This document shows positions 1 to 8,001 of a stretch of DNA of 40,062 bases, piece by piece; within the stretch, counting starts at the first letter, position 1; every line of letters starts with the position of its first letter. The notes under the pieces are model-generated. The model searched no databases and was not told the origin of the DNA. It worked only from the letters and a program-made list of their open reading frames with translations. The DNA is from Nocardia macrotermitis (GTDB taxonomy: Bacteria; Actinomycetota; Actinomycetes; Mycobacteriales; Mycobacteriaceae). The stretch lies in contig NZ_WEGK01000031.1 of assembly GCF_009604405.1 (NCBI RefSeq), positions 1 to 40,062 of the forward strand. The letters run 5' to 3'. Made by a program: the position numbers and the translations under genes.

Positions 1-2229
1 CGAACCATCACCCTGCTGCGCGCATGAGCTGCTCGGACTGATCACCAGGTGTTCAGTCCACGGGAAGACCAGGTCGACCGCTGCCGGCAATTGCGAGGCT
101 TGTCGGAGTAGAGCAGAGTGCGGATCAGTGGCTTTGGTGTCGGGGCGCAGCGGGTTGGTTTCCGGGCGGGCAGGGGTTTCCGAGACCGGGGTATGGCTGG
201 GGATGGTGCTGCGGTGGCCGTCGGAGTTGCCTGCGTCCTCCGCACCGCGCATGTTGCCCAGGCCGCCCATCGACGGTGTGCTGGTGGAGGATCCCGCGTT
301 CGTCGTGGAGGTGTCCGATGACGACGCGGTGCTGGTCGAGGAGTCGTCCGTGGTCCCGGAGGTGTCGGACTTGGTGGCCGACGAAATGTCCTGTGTCGCG
401 GTATCTCCCGCGGTGGACGTGCCGGAGTCGGACGAGGTTGTTTCCGGGGTCGTCGAATCGTTCGACGCGCCTGCGTTATTGGTGCCGCTGTCGGTTGCGG
501 TCGGCGGTTCGGCGGTCGTGGTGGGCGAATCGTGCTGTGTGACTTCGGGTTGCGCGGAGTCCGTGGTGAGCGATCCGGCGTCGGGTGTGTCGTTGGCGAA
601 TTTGTGGGGCGGCAGATCCAGGCTCGAACCCTGATCCGCGGTTGAGCTGGTGTTGGTGGCGGACTGATCCTGATTACTCGATACCGGGTTCTGCACCTCG
701 GTACTCGGCGTATCGCGGGTGTTCGGCGACGTGTTCTCGGCGGACGACGTATCGCCGGAATCATGGGTCTGCGACTGCGAATTCTCGTGCTGCGCACTGG
801 AATCGCTGCTCGCGGCGCTCGTATCCTGAGTGGACGCCGAGCTGTCGGCAGTATCCGAATGCGACTGATTCGCACTGTCGGGATCCTGCGTGGCGGACTG
901 AGTCGACGTATCGGCACTCTGCGAGTCCGGCTGACTCGCCGTATCGGTGTCGTGCGAGCTCGGCTGCGTCGACGTATCGGCATCATGTGCACTCGACTGC
1001 GTCGACGTATCGGTGTCATGCGTACTCGACTGATTCGACGCACTGGAATCGTTCGAACTCGAGTGGGTCGATGTATCGGCCCCGTGTGAACTCGACTGAT
1101 TCTGTGTACCGGAATCGTTCGAACTCGACTGATTCGACGTATCCGTCCCATGCGAACTCGACTGATCCGACGCGCTGGAATCATGCGCACTCGACTGCGT
1201 CGTGGTACCGCTGGTATCCGACGCAGACGCCGAATCGCTATGGCTACTGGACGAATTCGACGCCGACTCATCGGAGTGCGACGTGCTCGACTCGTGGTTC
1301 GGCTGATGGCCCCCGAGTGCACCCATCCCGGCACCGGCCAGTGACGACGACGCCAACGTGGTCGGGTCCACCTCGAATTCCCCGCCGAACGGAACCGTGG
1401 CCGCGGTTCCGGCCACCGATCCCACCGCGCCCCCCACTGCTTGGGACGTGAGATTGAAAGCCTTCTTCCCCAGTGAAGACTCGATCCCCTCCGACAGTTT
1501 CCCCCCGGCCGTACCCAGCACCCCGCCGACCGCGCTCCCCACCGAATCCGAGATCGCCTCCCGCCCGAGATTCTTCAATTCCTCCGTGGTGAACCCACCC
1601 CGATGCCCCTGGGCCATTTGCAGTACCGACGCACCGAAATCGACCCCCGTGCCCTGCAATACGCCGACACCGGCTTCCTTGAGGACATCCTTCAGCACGG
1701 TCTTGCCGACCTGTTTCAACCCCTGGCGGGTCGTCATCTTCTGGATCAGCTGTTTGATCACCATCCGGATGGTCGCCCGGGTAGCGACCTGAAAACCCGC
1801 CTCCTCCGCGGCCGCCGCGGGAGCACCGATAACCGTCGCCGCCGTCGCGATCGCCTGCGCCATCTGAATCGCGAAGATCACCAACGCCGCGATGATCGTG
1901 TACTTGGTGTGCTCGATATCCGCGGCGCCGTCCTCGAGTTCCTTGGCCAGCGCCTTGCACGAGGTGATCAGCCCCGATAAACCCTTGTCTCCGGAAACGC
2001 TCTTCCACGTCTCACTGATCGCGTCATGGGTCTGTCCCGACGAAATCGCCTGCAACGTGGCCTTGACCACCGCATCCGAATCCACCTCGACCGTTTCCAG
2101 CGCCGTCGCCAGCGTGCTCCACGCGGTCGAGACCCGCCGCATGGCGGTCTCGTCACCCTTGGGCCAATCACCCGCCCCGACAACGTATTTCGCAACCCAT
2201 TGCAGTTCGTCGGGTATTTCTATACCCAC
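1..2229 (-). CDS. CpnT-N/WXG100-like large secreted protein, C-terminus beyond window (partial)
   Basis: The minus-strand frame is open for 743 codons from a GTG at 2229 to the left edge, with no stop. The N-terminus (GIEIPDELQWVAKYVVGAGD, then WPKGDE) matches what I know of the WXG100-like domain that opens CpnT-type type VII secretion proteins and many Nocardia polymorphic toxins. A hydrophobic/Ala-rich stretch follows at about residues 88-125, then a Gly/Ala-rich region. A long Ser/Thr/Asp/Asn/Gln-rich, probably disordered region at about residues 310-640 includes 33-bp tandem repeats. The last visible residues become mixed and hydrophobic again (AAVDLVFPWTEHLVI), so a folded, perhaps toxic, domain could begin at the edge. 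The GTG lies one base after the stop of the upstream small WXG-like gene, suggesting translational coupling. Family confidence is good; the effector activity cannot be seen. Confidence 0.8.
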   Translation of the reverse strand, partial: MGIEIPDELQWVAKYVVGAGDWPKGDETAMRRVSTAWSTLATALETVEVDSDAVVKATLQAISSGQTHDAISETWKSVSGDKGLSGLITSCKALAKELEDGAADIEHTKYTIIAALVIFAIQMAQAIATAATVIGAPAAAAEEAGFQVATRATIRMVIKQLIQKMTTRQGLKQVGKTVLKDVLKEAGVGVLQGTGVDFGASVLQMAQGHRGGFTTEELKNLGREAISDSVGSAVGGVLGTAGGKLSEGIESSLGKKAFNLTSQAVGGAVGSVAGTAATVPFGGEFEVDPTTLASSSLAGAGMGALGGHQPNHESSTSHSDESASNSSSSHSDSASASDTSGTTTQSSAHDSSASDQSSSHGTDTSNQSSSNDSGTQNQSSSHGADTSTHSSSNDSSASNQSSTHDTDTSTQSSAHDADTSTQPSSHDTDTASQPDSQSADTSTQSATQDPDSANQSHSDTADSSASTQDTSAASSDSSAQHENSQSQTHDSGDTSSAENTSPNTRDTPSTEVQNPVSSNQDQSATNTSSTADQGSSLDLPPHKFANDTPDAGSLTTDSAQPEVTQHDSPTTTAEPPTATDSGTNNAGASNDSTTPETTSSDSGTSTAGDTATQDISSATKSDTSGTTDDSSTSTASSSDTSTTNAGSSTSTPSMGGLGNMRGAEDAGNSDGHRSTIPSHTPVSETPARPETNPLRPDTKATDPHSALLRQASQLPAAVDLVFPWTEHLVISPSSSCAQQGDGS
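851..1213 (-). repeat. 33-bp tandem repeat (about 11 units) in the toxin linker
   Basis: Eleven consecutive degenerate 33-bp units, such as those starting at 917, 950, 983 and 1016, are in phase with the minus-strand reading frame. Each encodes 11 residues of the type S-T-Q-S-S-x-H-D-x-D-T. Shared pieces on the plus strand are 'ctcgactg' followed by 'cgacgtatcgg'. The period of exactly 11 codons, and variation mostly by substitution, point to an expanded coding repeat. Confidence 0.8.
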
Positions 2230-2230
2230 G

Positions 2231-2581
2231 TCAGATCTCGGTGGTCTGCTGTGTCAATGCCGTCGCCGACGACGCGTCCTGTTCGGTGAGCTTGGTGGCG
2301 ATCGTCGCCATGTTGTCCCCCAGCGTGGACATCACCTTCACCAACACACCCAGACTGTCCTGCGTCGACTTCGCCGCGCTCACATAGTCTTTCGCGAACG
2401 CCGCGCCGGGCTTGTCGGTCCCCCAGCACTCCCCCTCCCGATCCGTCACCTCGGTCAACGCCTGCACAGCCGCACTCATCTGCGTGGACAACTCCGCGAA
2501 CTGCGGCTGCATCGCCCGCAGCAGTACCGGATCCGCATCGAACGAACCCGAACCGGAACTGGAAACCTGCTTCGAACTCAT
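2231..2581 (-). CDS. small WXG-like type VII secretion target protein
   Basis: A 116-residue all-helical protein starting MSSKQVSSSG. The longer upstream reading is rejected because it overlaps the upstream gene. The central CWGTDKPGAAFAKDY (about residues 52-66) is the form of the WXG turn common in actinobacterial ESX-associated proteins, flanked by two predicted helices. The ATG lies one base after the upstream stop (2583) and the stop lies one base before the GTG of the large toxin-like gene. The three genes are therefore probably one translationally coupled operon. It may form the heterodimer partner or export chaperone-like partner of the large protein; this is inference from family arrangement. 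Confidence 0.8.
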   Translation of the reverse strand: MSSKQVSSSGSGSFDADPVLLRAMQPQFAELSTQMSAAVQALTEVTDREGECWGTDKPGAAFAKDYVSAAKSTQDSLGVLVKVMSTLGDNMATIATKLTEQDASSATALTQQTTEI

Positions 2582-2582
2582 C

Positions 2583-3236
2583 TCAACTACCCCCCAGATA
2601 ACGACGGTTGCGGTAATAGCTGTCCTCTTCGTCCTCCACATCGGTCGGCACCCACACATCCGAGCGCGATCCGGATCCGGACGACGGCTTCGACGGCCAC
2701 CCCGGCGCCGCCGGAGACGAACCGGGCGGAAAACCCGGCGATTGAGCAGGCGGGAAACTCGGCGGCGGATAGGTCGGCGGCGGCGAATGACTCGGTGGCG
2801 GAACCGGCGACTCGCCCACCGGATCCAGCGACGGCGTAGCCAGCAACTCCTTGATACTCGGCGCACCGGGCACCAGGTCCGGCAGATCCGGGATCTCCCC
2901 CGCTACCGCCGTGACCGACGCGAACGCCTGCTGTGACCGGGCATTCGCCGCCCGCGCGGCAGCCTGCGCGGCCTCGGCCATGGACCGCGCCAACTTCTCC
3001 GGAGTGGACCGTTTGAACGCCTCGGGAACCAGGTGCACCCGCACCGGCACACCGGTCGCATTCGCGGTCACCCGCACCAGATTGTCCGACGACCACGCCT
3101 CACCCGTGATCTCCGCCAGCTTCCCCTGCGCCTCGGCGAGATCACTGCGCTGCTGCTCGAAGACCTCCAGCAGAGAATCCACCTGATCGCGCAACACCTC
3201 GTTGTGCCCGCTCGAGGGCAGATACTCACGGCTCAT
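2583..3236 (-). CDS. YbaB/EbfC-family (EspL-like) protein with Pro-rich tail
   Basis: A 217-residue protein. Residues 10-115 form a YbaB/EbfC-like helix-strand-helix region: an N-terminal coiled helix (EVFEQQRSDLAEAQGKLAEI), strands around VRVTANATGVPVRVHL, then an Ala-rich helix. It is followed by a disordered Pro/Ser-rich tail (PPPSHSPPPTYPPPSFPP) ending in acidic VEDEEDSYYRNRRYLGGS. YbaB-like proteins such as EspL are known members of ESX gene clusters, and here it is first in the operon with two WXG-type genes. Its molecular role (DNA binding or secretion accessory) is not shown by the sequence. The ATG at 3236 is the natural start; an AGTGAGG-like ribosome site lies about 10 bases upstream. 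Confidence 0.8.
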   Translation of the reverse strand: MSREYLPSSGHNEVLRDQVDSLLEVFEQQRSDLAEAQGKLAEITGEAWSSDNLVRVTANATGVPVRVHLVPEAFKRSTPEKLARSMAEAAQAAARAANARSQQAFASVTAVAGEIPDLPDLVPGAPSIKELLATPSLDPVGESPVPPPSHSPPPTYPPPSFPPAQSPGFPPGSSPAAPGWPSKPSSGSGSRSDVWVPTDVEDEEDSYYRNRRYLGGS

Positions 3237-3558
3237 CGCGTAGTGACCTCACTTCCGCCGCTGTCGGACACGCCCCTTCCAAGGGATAGGACGCACGAAG
3301 TCCACCGCAGGTTCCATCGGATCGCAAACCGTTGCCCGCCGAATGCGAGCACAGCCACGGCACAGCTTCGTCGGGCGCGCGTCCGGGGACTCGCGAAAAC
3401 CCGCAGGACATCAGCCGACAGCGCCCGGCTGTTCGCGTTCCGGAACAGCACACGGCCCCACCCGCTGTGATCGACGTCTCACGAGACGGACTTCGACGGC
3501 CACGCCGCACCGATCGGGCCACCGAAATCGGCGCGGCATCAACATGGCCGGGGTGCGG
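3237..3558. other. intergenic region upstream of the type VII operon
   Basis: 322 bases lie between the yihY stop and the YbaB-like start. The region should hold the promoter of the minus-strand type VII operon, but I cannot pick a convincing -10/-35 pair. I see no RNA gene or strong hairpin. Short open frames here lack a ribosome site and recognisable sequence. Confidence 0.5.
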
Positions 3559-4575
3559 TTACGAGTTCGAGCGGCGCAAGCGGGTCAGCATCGCCGCGCT
3601 CACCGCACCCGCGCCGAACAACATCGCGCCCGTCTTCGCGGTCATCCCCGCCGACACACGCGGTTGAATCACCGCGGGGCCCGGTGGGGGGATCTCGGCT
3701 TCGAGCATGTTCTCGCGGGCGGTGGCCGCCCAGGCGGTCGCGAACAGGATGATGCGGGCGGTGATGTAGGCGAAGACCATCAGGCCCAGGATGGGGCCGA
3801 AGGCTACGCCGGCGGGGCTGGTCAGGACGCTCTTGAGGTAGTAACCGGCGATCTGTTTCCAGAGTTCGAAGGCGATCGCGGCGATCAGGGCCGCCTGACC
3901 GGCGCTGACCAGGGTGACCGGCTGACGCGGCAGTCGCGCGATCGTCCACGCGAACACCGCCCAGGACGCGAGCACCGCCAGGACCAGCGACAACACCGTG
4001 AGCAGCAGGCCGACACCGGGGGCGTGCTGAAGGTGGACCACGCCGAGCAGTTCGCGGCCCAGATTGCTGGAGGCCAGCGCCGACAGGACGAACGAGAGCA
4101 CCAGCGCGAGCCCCAGCCCCAGCAGCGCGGTCACATCGGAGAGTTTGGTGCGGAACCAATTGCCTTGCGGCGCTTGCTGTTCCCACTGTTCGGTCAGCGC
4201 GGCACGCAGATTCGCGATCCAGCCGAGCCCGGCGTAGAACGCGCCGACCAGACCGATCACCCCGACGCTGGTGCGGGATTTGACCGCCTGCGCGATCAGA
4301 TCGTTGACCTGCCCGCCCAACGATCCGGGCATATTCGCGACGATCTTCTGCTGCATCTCGGTCACCAGCTGCGGATTGTGCGAGAGTACGAACCCGGCCA
4401 CCGCGAACGCCACCATCAGCATCGGAAACAGCGACAGCACAGTGAAATACGTGATTCCGGCCGCGTAGTAGTCACCCCGCTGCGCCTGATAACTCTTCCC
4501 GGCCCGCACCAGATGATCCAGCCAGGGGCGTGTGCGGACCGCATCCGCGATCCGCGCCTTGGTCCTGCCGAACAC
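3559..4575 (-). CDS. YihY/BrkB-family integral membrane protein
   Basis: 338 residues with about six hydrophobic segments: residues roughly 40-65 (YYAAGITYFTVLSLFPMLMV), 115-130, 145-170, 185-215, 225-245 and 255-285. The motif GITYFTVLSLFPM and the FELWKQIAGYYL region are typical of the YihY/virulence factor BrkB family. The GTG at 4575 is chosen because GGGAGG lies just upstream; longer open frame beyond it overlaps trpS. The function of the family is unsettled (it was once called RNase BN, since withdrawn). It follows trpS by 68 bases on the same strand, the same pairing as trpS-Rv3335c in Mycobacterium tuberculosis. Confidence 0.88.
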   Translation of the reverse strand: MFGRTKARIADAVRTRPWLDHLVRAGKSYQAQRGDYYAAGITYFTVLSLFPMLMVAFAVAGFVLSHNPQLVTEMQQKIVANMPGSLGGQVNDLIAQAVKSRTSVGVIGLVGAFYAGLGWIANLRAALTEQWEQQAPQGNWFRTKLSDVTALLGLGLALVLSFVLSALASSNLGRELLGVVHLQHAPGVGLLLTVLSLVLAVLASWAVFAWTIARLPRQPVTLVSAGQAALIAAIAFELWKQIAGYYLKSVLTSPAGVAFGPILGLMVFAYITARIILFATAWAATARENMLEAEIPPPGPAVIQPRVSAGMTAKTGAMLFGAGAVSAAMLTRLRRSNS

Positions 4576-4643
4576 CCAACCTCCCGCAACGCCTCGGACG
4601 TCCGCGGACCACACCCGCGAAATCGTCTGTCCTCGCGCGGATT

Positions 4644-5669
4644 TCAGCGAGCCAGGAAACCCACCCGGTCGTATACCTGCGCGAGGGTGCCACCGGCGAT
4701 CTCCCGCGCCCGTTCCGCTCCCGCGGCGAGGACGCGATCGAGTTCGCCCTGATCGTCCATATACTCTTGCACCTTCGCCTGCAACGGGGTGACGAATTCT
4801 ACGAGCGCGTCCGCGACATCGCCCTTGAGCTCGCCGTATCCCTTGCCGACATAATCCTTTTCGAGGGTCACGATCGGCGTGTCGGTGAGCGAGGACAGGA
4901 TCACCAGCAGGTTGCTCACCCCGGCCTTGGTCTCCGGGTCGTAGCGGATCTCGCGTTCGGTGTCGGTCACCGCGGAGCGGATCTTCTTCGCCGAGATCTT
5001 CGGATCGTCGAGCAGGTTGAGCAGGCCCGCGTCGGTGGCGGCCGACTTGCTCATCTTCGAGGTCGGATCCTGCAGGTCGTAGATCTTGGCGGTACCGGAC
5101 ACGATGTGCGCCTCGGGCACCACGAAGGTCTTCTTGTAGCGAGTGTTGAACCGCTGCGCCAGATTCCGGGTCAGCTCCAGGTGTTGCCGCTGATCCTCGC
5201 CGACCGGAACCACGTGCGGGCGGTACAGCAGGATGTCCGCGGCCATCAGCACCGGATAGGTGAACAGGCCGACCGTCGCGTTGTCCGTGCCCTGTTTGGC
5301 GGACTTGTCCTTGAACTGCGTCATCCGGCTGGCCTCGCCGAATCCGGTGATGCAGTTCAACACCCAGGTCAGCTCGGCGTGCTCGGGCACCTGACTCTGC
5401 ACGAAAAGGGTCGACCGCTTGGGGTCGATCCCCAGCGCCAGCAACTGCGCCGCCGCGGTTCTCGTGCGGTTGCGCAATTGTTTGGGATCCTGCGGGACGG
5501 TGATGGCGTGCAGATCGGGGATGAAGTAGAGCGCCTCGAAGTCGTCCTGCAACCGAACCCAATATTGCAGTGCGCCAAGGTAATTGCCGAGGTGGAAGGA
5601 ATCGCTCGTCGGCTGGATCCCGGACAGGACCCGCTGCTTGCGCTCACCGGCTGGTGCAGGACTGGACAT
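4644..5669 (-). CDS. trpS: tryptophanyl-tRNA synthetase
   Basis: 341-residue class I aminoacyl-tRNA synthetase that charges tRNA-Trp in the cytoplasm. The ATP-binding HIGH-type motif is HLGN at residues 26-29 and the KMSKS loop is exact at 205-209. GEDQ at 157-160 and the AADILLY segment before it are conserved in bacterial TrpRS. The length is normal for the family. The ATG gives a usual short N-terminal extension before RVLSGIQPT. It is upstream of, and probably co-transcribed with, the YihY gene. Confidence 0.97.
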   Translation of the reverse strand: MSSPAPAGERKQRVLSGIQPTSDSFHLGNYLGALQYWVRLQDDFEALYFIPDLHAITVPQDPKQLRNRTRTAAAQLLALGIDPKRSTLFVQSQVPEHAELTWVLNCITGFGEASRMTQFKDKSAKQGTDNATVGLFTYPVLMAADILLYRPHVVPVGEDQRQHLELTRNLAQRFNTRYKKTFVVPEAHIVSGTAKIYDLQDPTSKMSKSAATDAGLLNLLDDPKISAKKIRSAVTDTEREIRYDPETKAGVSNLLVILSSLTDTPIVTLEKDYVGKGYGELKGDVADALVEFVTPLQAKVQEYMDDQGELDRVLAAGAERAREIAGGTLAQVYDRVGFLAR

Positions 5670-5747
5670 GAGCCGATCCTAAACGGGACCACCGACAACA
5701 ACGCCGGACGGGTGACCGCTCCGAGCGTTCATCGGAGCGGTCGAACC

Positions 5748-6680
5748 TCAGACCGTGTGCCGCTCCGCGTAACTGCGCGGGTCGACGCCGGGCATGCTGG
5801 GACGCCCCGAACCGACGAGTTCCTGTTCACGACGTCCGAGCATGCGATAGACCGGGGCGCTGGGACCGGCGAGCGTGCCGTGCAATACGCGCGGGGTCAG
5901 CGGCACCGAGGTGTGCGCGGTGCGGACCGCGCGCGACAACGCCCGGAAACCCATCTCCTCGCGACGTCCCCACCGGATGCCGTACATCTCGCGAATCCGG
6001 GTAGGCAGACTGCCCTGGACCAGCAGGTGCACGCTGTTCACCACCTGATTCAGCGGCAGTGGCAGCGGATAAGCGATCTGCTGCCCGGCCAGATACGAGC
6101 CGACCAGCCGGGCCTCCTCGGTGAGGTGCAGTTCCTCGGAAGCCAGATAGCCGTCGAAGTAGTCGCGGAACTCCGGATAGCTCGCGGGCGCGGCCCCGGG
6201 CGGCATACCGAACAGCTCACCCCAGTACACGTAGTCCTGGTACAGGTCCTCGCGTTCGGTCGCGGTCAGCCTGCGGACCAGCAGATCGTGCATGACCTCG
6301 GCCGAGTCGAAGGTGAAGGCCATGGTCATGAACATCAGGTGCGGATCGTGTGCGGAATAGGCGGTGCCCGCGGGGTGGTGCGCGCCCGCGTCCTCGGGCA
6401 GTTCGCCGTGCACCTTCGCGTGCTTCTTGTCGGTGTAGGAGCGCGCGCGGTCGGCTTCGGCCCTGGTGCCCAACGCGACCGCCTCGAACAACCGGCCGGT
6501 GATGGCCAGGCGGGTGTACGGGGTCGCGCGGTGCGCGGTGTGTTCGGCGGTGCCGACGTACAGCAGCGGATTCACCGCACCGACGACCAGCGCCCGCTGC
6601 CCGTAGGTGAGCCCGACCGCCCGCTTGCGCATGACGCGGCGAATCATCGAATCATCGGCGAAGTAACCGGACTCGGGCAT
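5748..6680 (-). CDS. oxygenase MpaB family protein (DUF2236)
   Basis: 310 residues. The motif order RRVMRKRAV, ...YTDKKHAKVHGELP..., YSAHDPHLMFMTMAFTFDSA, and a helical second half (YWGELFGMPPGAAPASYPEFRDYF) matches the DUF2236/MpaB family, which includes the mycophenolic-acid MpaB oxygenase and latex-clearing-type haem proteins. The His residues in the KKHAKVHG and AHDPH segments are the candidate haem or metal ligands. The ATG at 6680 is supported by GAGGAGG six bases upstream. The gene is divergent from a TetR gene across a 99-bp region full of inverted repeats, so repression by that TetR is likely. The substrate is unknown. Confidence 0.85.
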   Translation of the reverse strand: MPESGYFADDSMIRRVMRKRAVGLTYGQRALVVGAVNPLLYVGTAEHTAHRATPYTRLAITGRLFEAVALGTRAEADRARSYTDKKHAKVHGELPEDAGAHHPAGTAYSAHDPHLMFMTMAFTFDSAEVMHDLLVRRLTATEREDLYQDYVYWGELFGMPPGAAPASYPEFRDYFDGYLASEELHLTEEARLVGSYLAGQQIAYPLPLPLNQVVNSVHLLVQGSLPTRIREMYGIRWGRREEMGFRALSRAVRTAHTSVPLTPRVLHGTLAGPSAPVYRMLGRREQELVGSGRPSMPGVDPRSYAERHTV

Positions 6681-6723
6681 CGTTGCCTCCTCGTTCAGAG
6701 CATCTGGCAAAAGCATCCCCCAG

Positions 6724-6760
6724 ATTGCCAATTCTGGCAATGGCGCGAACCAGAATTGGC
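6724..6760. promoter_or_regulatory. overlapping palindromes, probable TetR operator
   Basis: Two inverted repeats overlap between the divergent MpaB-like and TetR genes. ATTGCCA and TGGCAAT surround ATTC (6724-6741, an 18-bp perfect palindrome). GCCAATTCTGG (6727-6737) is answered by CCAGAATTGGC (6750-6760) across a 12-base spacer. Another TCTGGCAA half-site lies upstream. Position and size fit a TetR-family operator. Confidence 0.7.
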
Positions 6761-6779
6761 GGCGTGGCAGAATCCAGAG

Positions 6780-7415
6780 ATGGCAGCGCAACGCACCTAC
6801 GGCGGAGTCTCCGCACAGGAACGCCGCGCCCAGCGCCGCAGCGCCCTGCTCGAGGCCGCACTGGACATCATCGGCACCGAGGGTCTGGACCGCCTGACCG
6901 TCGCCGGGCTGTGCACCCGCGCGGGGCTCAACGAGCGGTACTACTACGAGAATTTCGACGGCCGCGAGGCGGTGCTGATCGCACTGTTCGACGGCATCGC
7001 CGAGGAACTCGCCACCGCCATCCTCGCCGCGGCACAGGACGCGCCCACCGACACCTACGGCCGGGCGCACGCGGCCATCGCCGCGGGCATCCACGTGCTC
7101 ACCGATGATCCGCGCAAGGCCCAGATCGCCCTGATCATCAGCGCCGCGACCCCCGAACTACGCGCTCGGACAATGGATTCCATCCGCGGTTTCGCCGGTC
7201 TGGTCGCCGCCGAGGGCAGCGACTTCTACTCGGTCGCCGGCCCCGAGGCCGATCCCTCGATCGGTTTCCGCGCCACCTACCTGGTCGGCGGGCTGGTGCA
7301 GACGCTCACCAGCTGGCTGCACGGGGATCTGCCGATGACCCGGGATCAGCTGATCGATCACACCACCGAGGTGTTCGTGCTGTTGGGTGAGGATCTGGCG
7401 CGGCGGCTGCGCTGA
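6780..7415 (+). CDS. TetR/AcrR-family transcriptional regulator
   Basis: 211 residues. The N-terminal helix-turn-helix is clear: RRSALLEAALDIIGTEGLDRLTVAGLCTRAGLNERYYYENFDGREAVL (roughly residues 16-65), with the usual Y-Y-E-N-F in place of Y-Y-H-F. The C-terminal half is a helical ligand-binding domain. The ATG at 6780 is chosen because it starts just after the palindromic region and gives a normal TetR length; a much longer open frame upstream is antisense to other genes. It probably represses itself and the divergent MpaB-like oxygenase gene. Confidence 0.88.
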   Translation: MAAQRTYGGVSAQERRAQRRSALLEAALDIIGTEGLDRLTVAGLCTRAGLNERYYYENFDGREAVLIALFDGIAEELATAILAAAQDAPTDTYGRAHAAIAAGIHVLTDDPRKAQIALIISAATPELRARTMDSIRGFAGLVAAEGSDFYSVAGPEADPSIGFRATYLVGGLVQTLTSWLHGDLPMTRDQLIDHTTEVFVLLGEDLARRLR

Positions 7416-7486
7416 GCGGCTCGGTCCTCACGTGCGGAACCGCTCGGTCACGCACCGAACGCCGCGGTCACCACGACCGACCGTGC

Positions 7487-7957
7487 TCACAGCCTCAGCG
7501 TGACCACCGGCAAACCCTCCGGCGCGGCCTGGAGCACGACGCGGAACAGGCCCTCGTGCTCGGACCAGTACCCCGCGCAATCGGTCATCGCCGAGACGAA
7601 CCAGTCACGTTCGGCGGACCGCTCGGCGAGTAGCTGCGCCGAATCACGTACGACCGCAACGTATCCCGGTGCCTGGCCGACGAATTCGTCCAGGTCGCGC
7701 AGACATTCGTCGAAGGCGTCCTTGTTCTGCCCGAAGTAGTAGGGGAATTGGAAAGCCGCGGCGAACTCGTCGAAGACACCCGCGAGGGTGCGCATCCGCG
7801 ATCCGCGCAGCTCGCGCACGACGTAACCTTCCGGAGCCCGGAACCGCACGGCGCTGAATCCGGCCGCGTCAGCGGTCAGCGAACCCAGCACCGGCGCGGT
7901 GGCCGCGGCCGGATCCGTACCGGTCAGAAAGTGTGCGAGTGTGGTCGCCTCACTCAT
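7487..7957 (-). CDS. barstar-family ribonuclease inhibitor
   Basis: 156 residues. The central part FDEFAAAFQFPYYFGQNKDAFDECLRDLDEF is the hallmark of barstar (helix, FGxNxDAL-type loop, then an acidic helix that plugs the RNase active site). The N-terminus has about 45 extra residues compared with barstar itself. The protein has no signal peptide, so it would act in the cytoplasm. It lies 44 bases downstream of a guanyl-specific ribonuclease gene on the same strand, so the pair forms an enzyme/inhibitor unit. The ATG at 7957 is chosen over the longer frame, which runs into the RNase gene. Confidence 0.87.
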   Translation of the reverse strand: MSEATTLAHFLTGTDPAAATAPVLGSLTADAAGFSAVRFRAPEGYVVRELRGSRMRTLAGVFDEFAAAFQFPYYFGQNKDAFDECLRDLDEFVGQAPGYVAVVRDSAQLLAERSAERDWFVSAMTDCAGYWSEHEGLFRVVLQAAPEGLPVVTLRL

Positions 7958-8001
7958 TGCAGAGCATCCCTTTCGACAACCGCCGACAGACCCGTCGTCT
8001 C

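Noticed and set aside
851..1213. 33-bp repeats as a possible CRISPR array
   Set aside because: There are no unique spacers; units are contiguous, degenerate and in phase with a reading frame.
42..2866. Several 200-430 codon ORFs in other frames of the toxin region
   Set aside because: Arg-rich (or Gly/Cys-rich) frame-shifted readings of the Ser/Thr/Asp-rich coding repeats.
7416..7486. Terminator between the TetR and barstar genes
   Set aside because: Only a 6-bp GAGCGG/CCGCTC pairing is visible, too weak to call.
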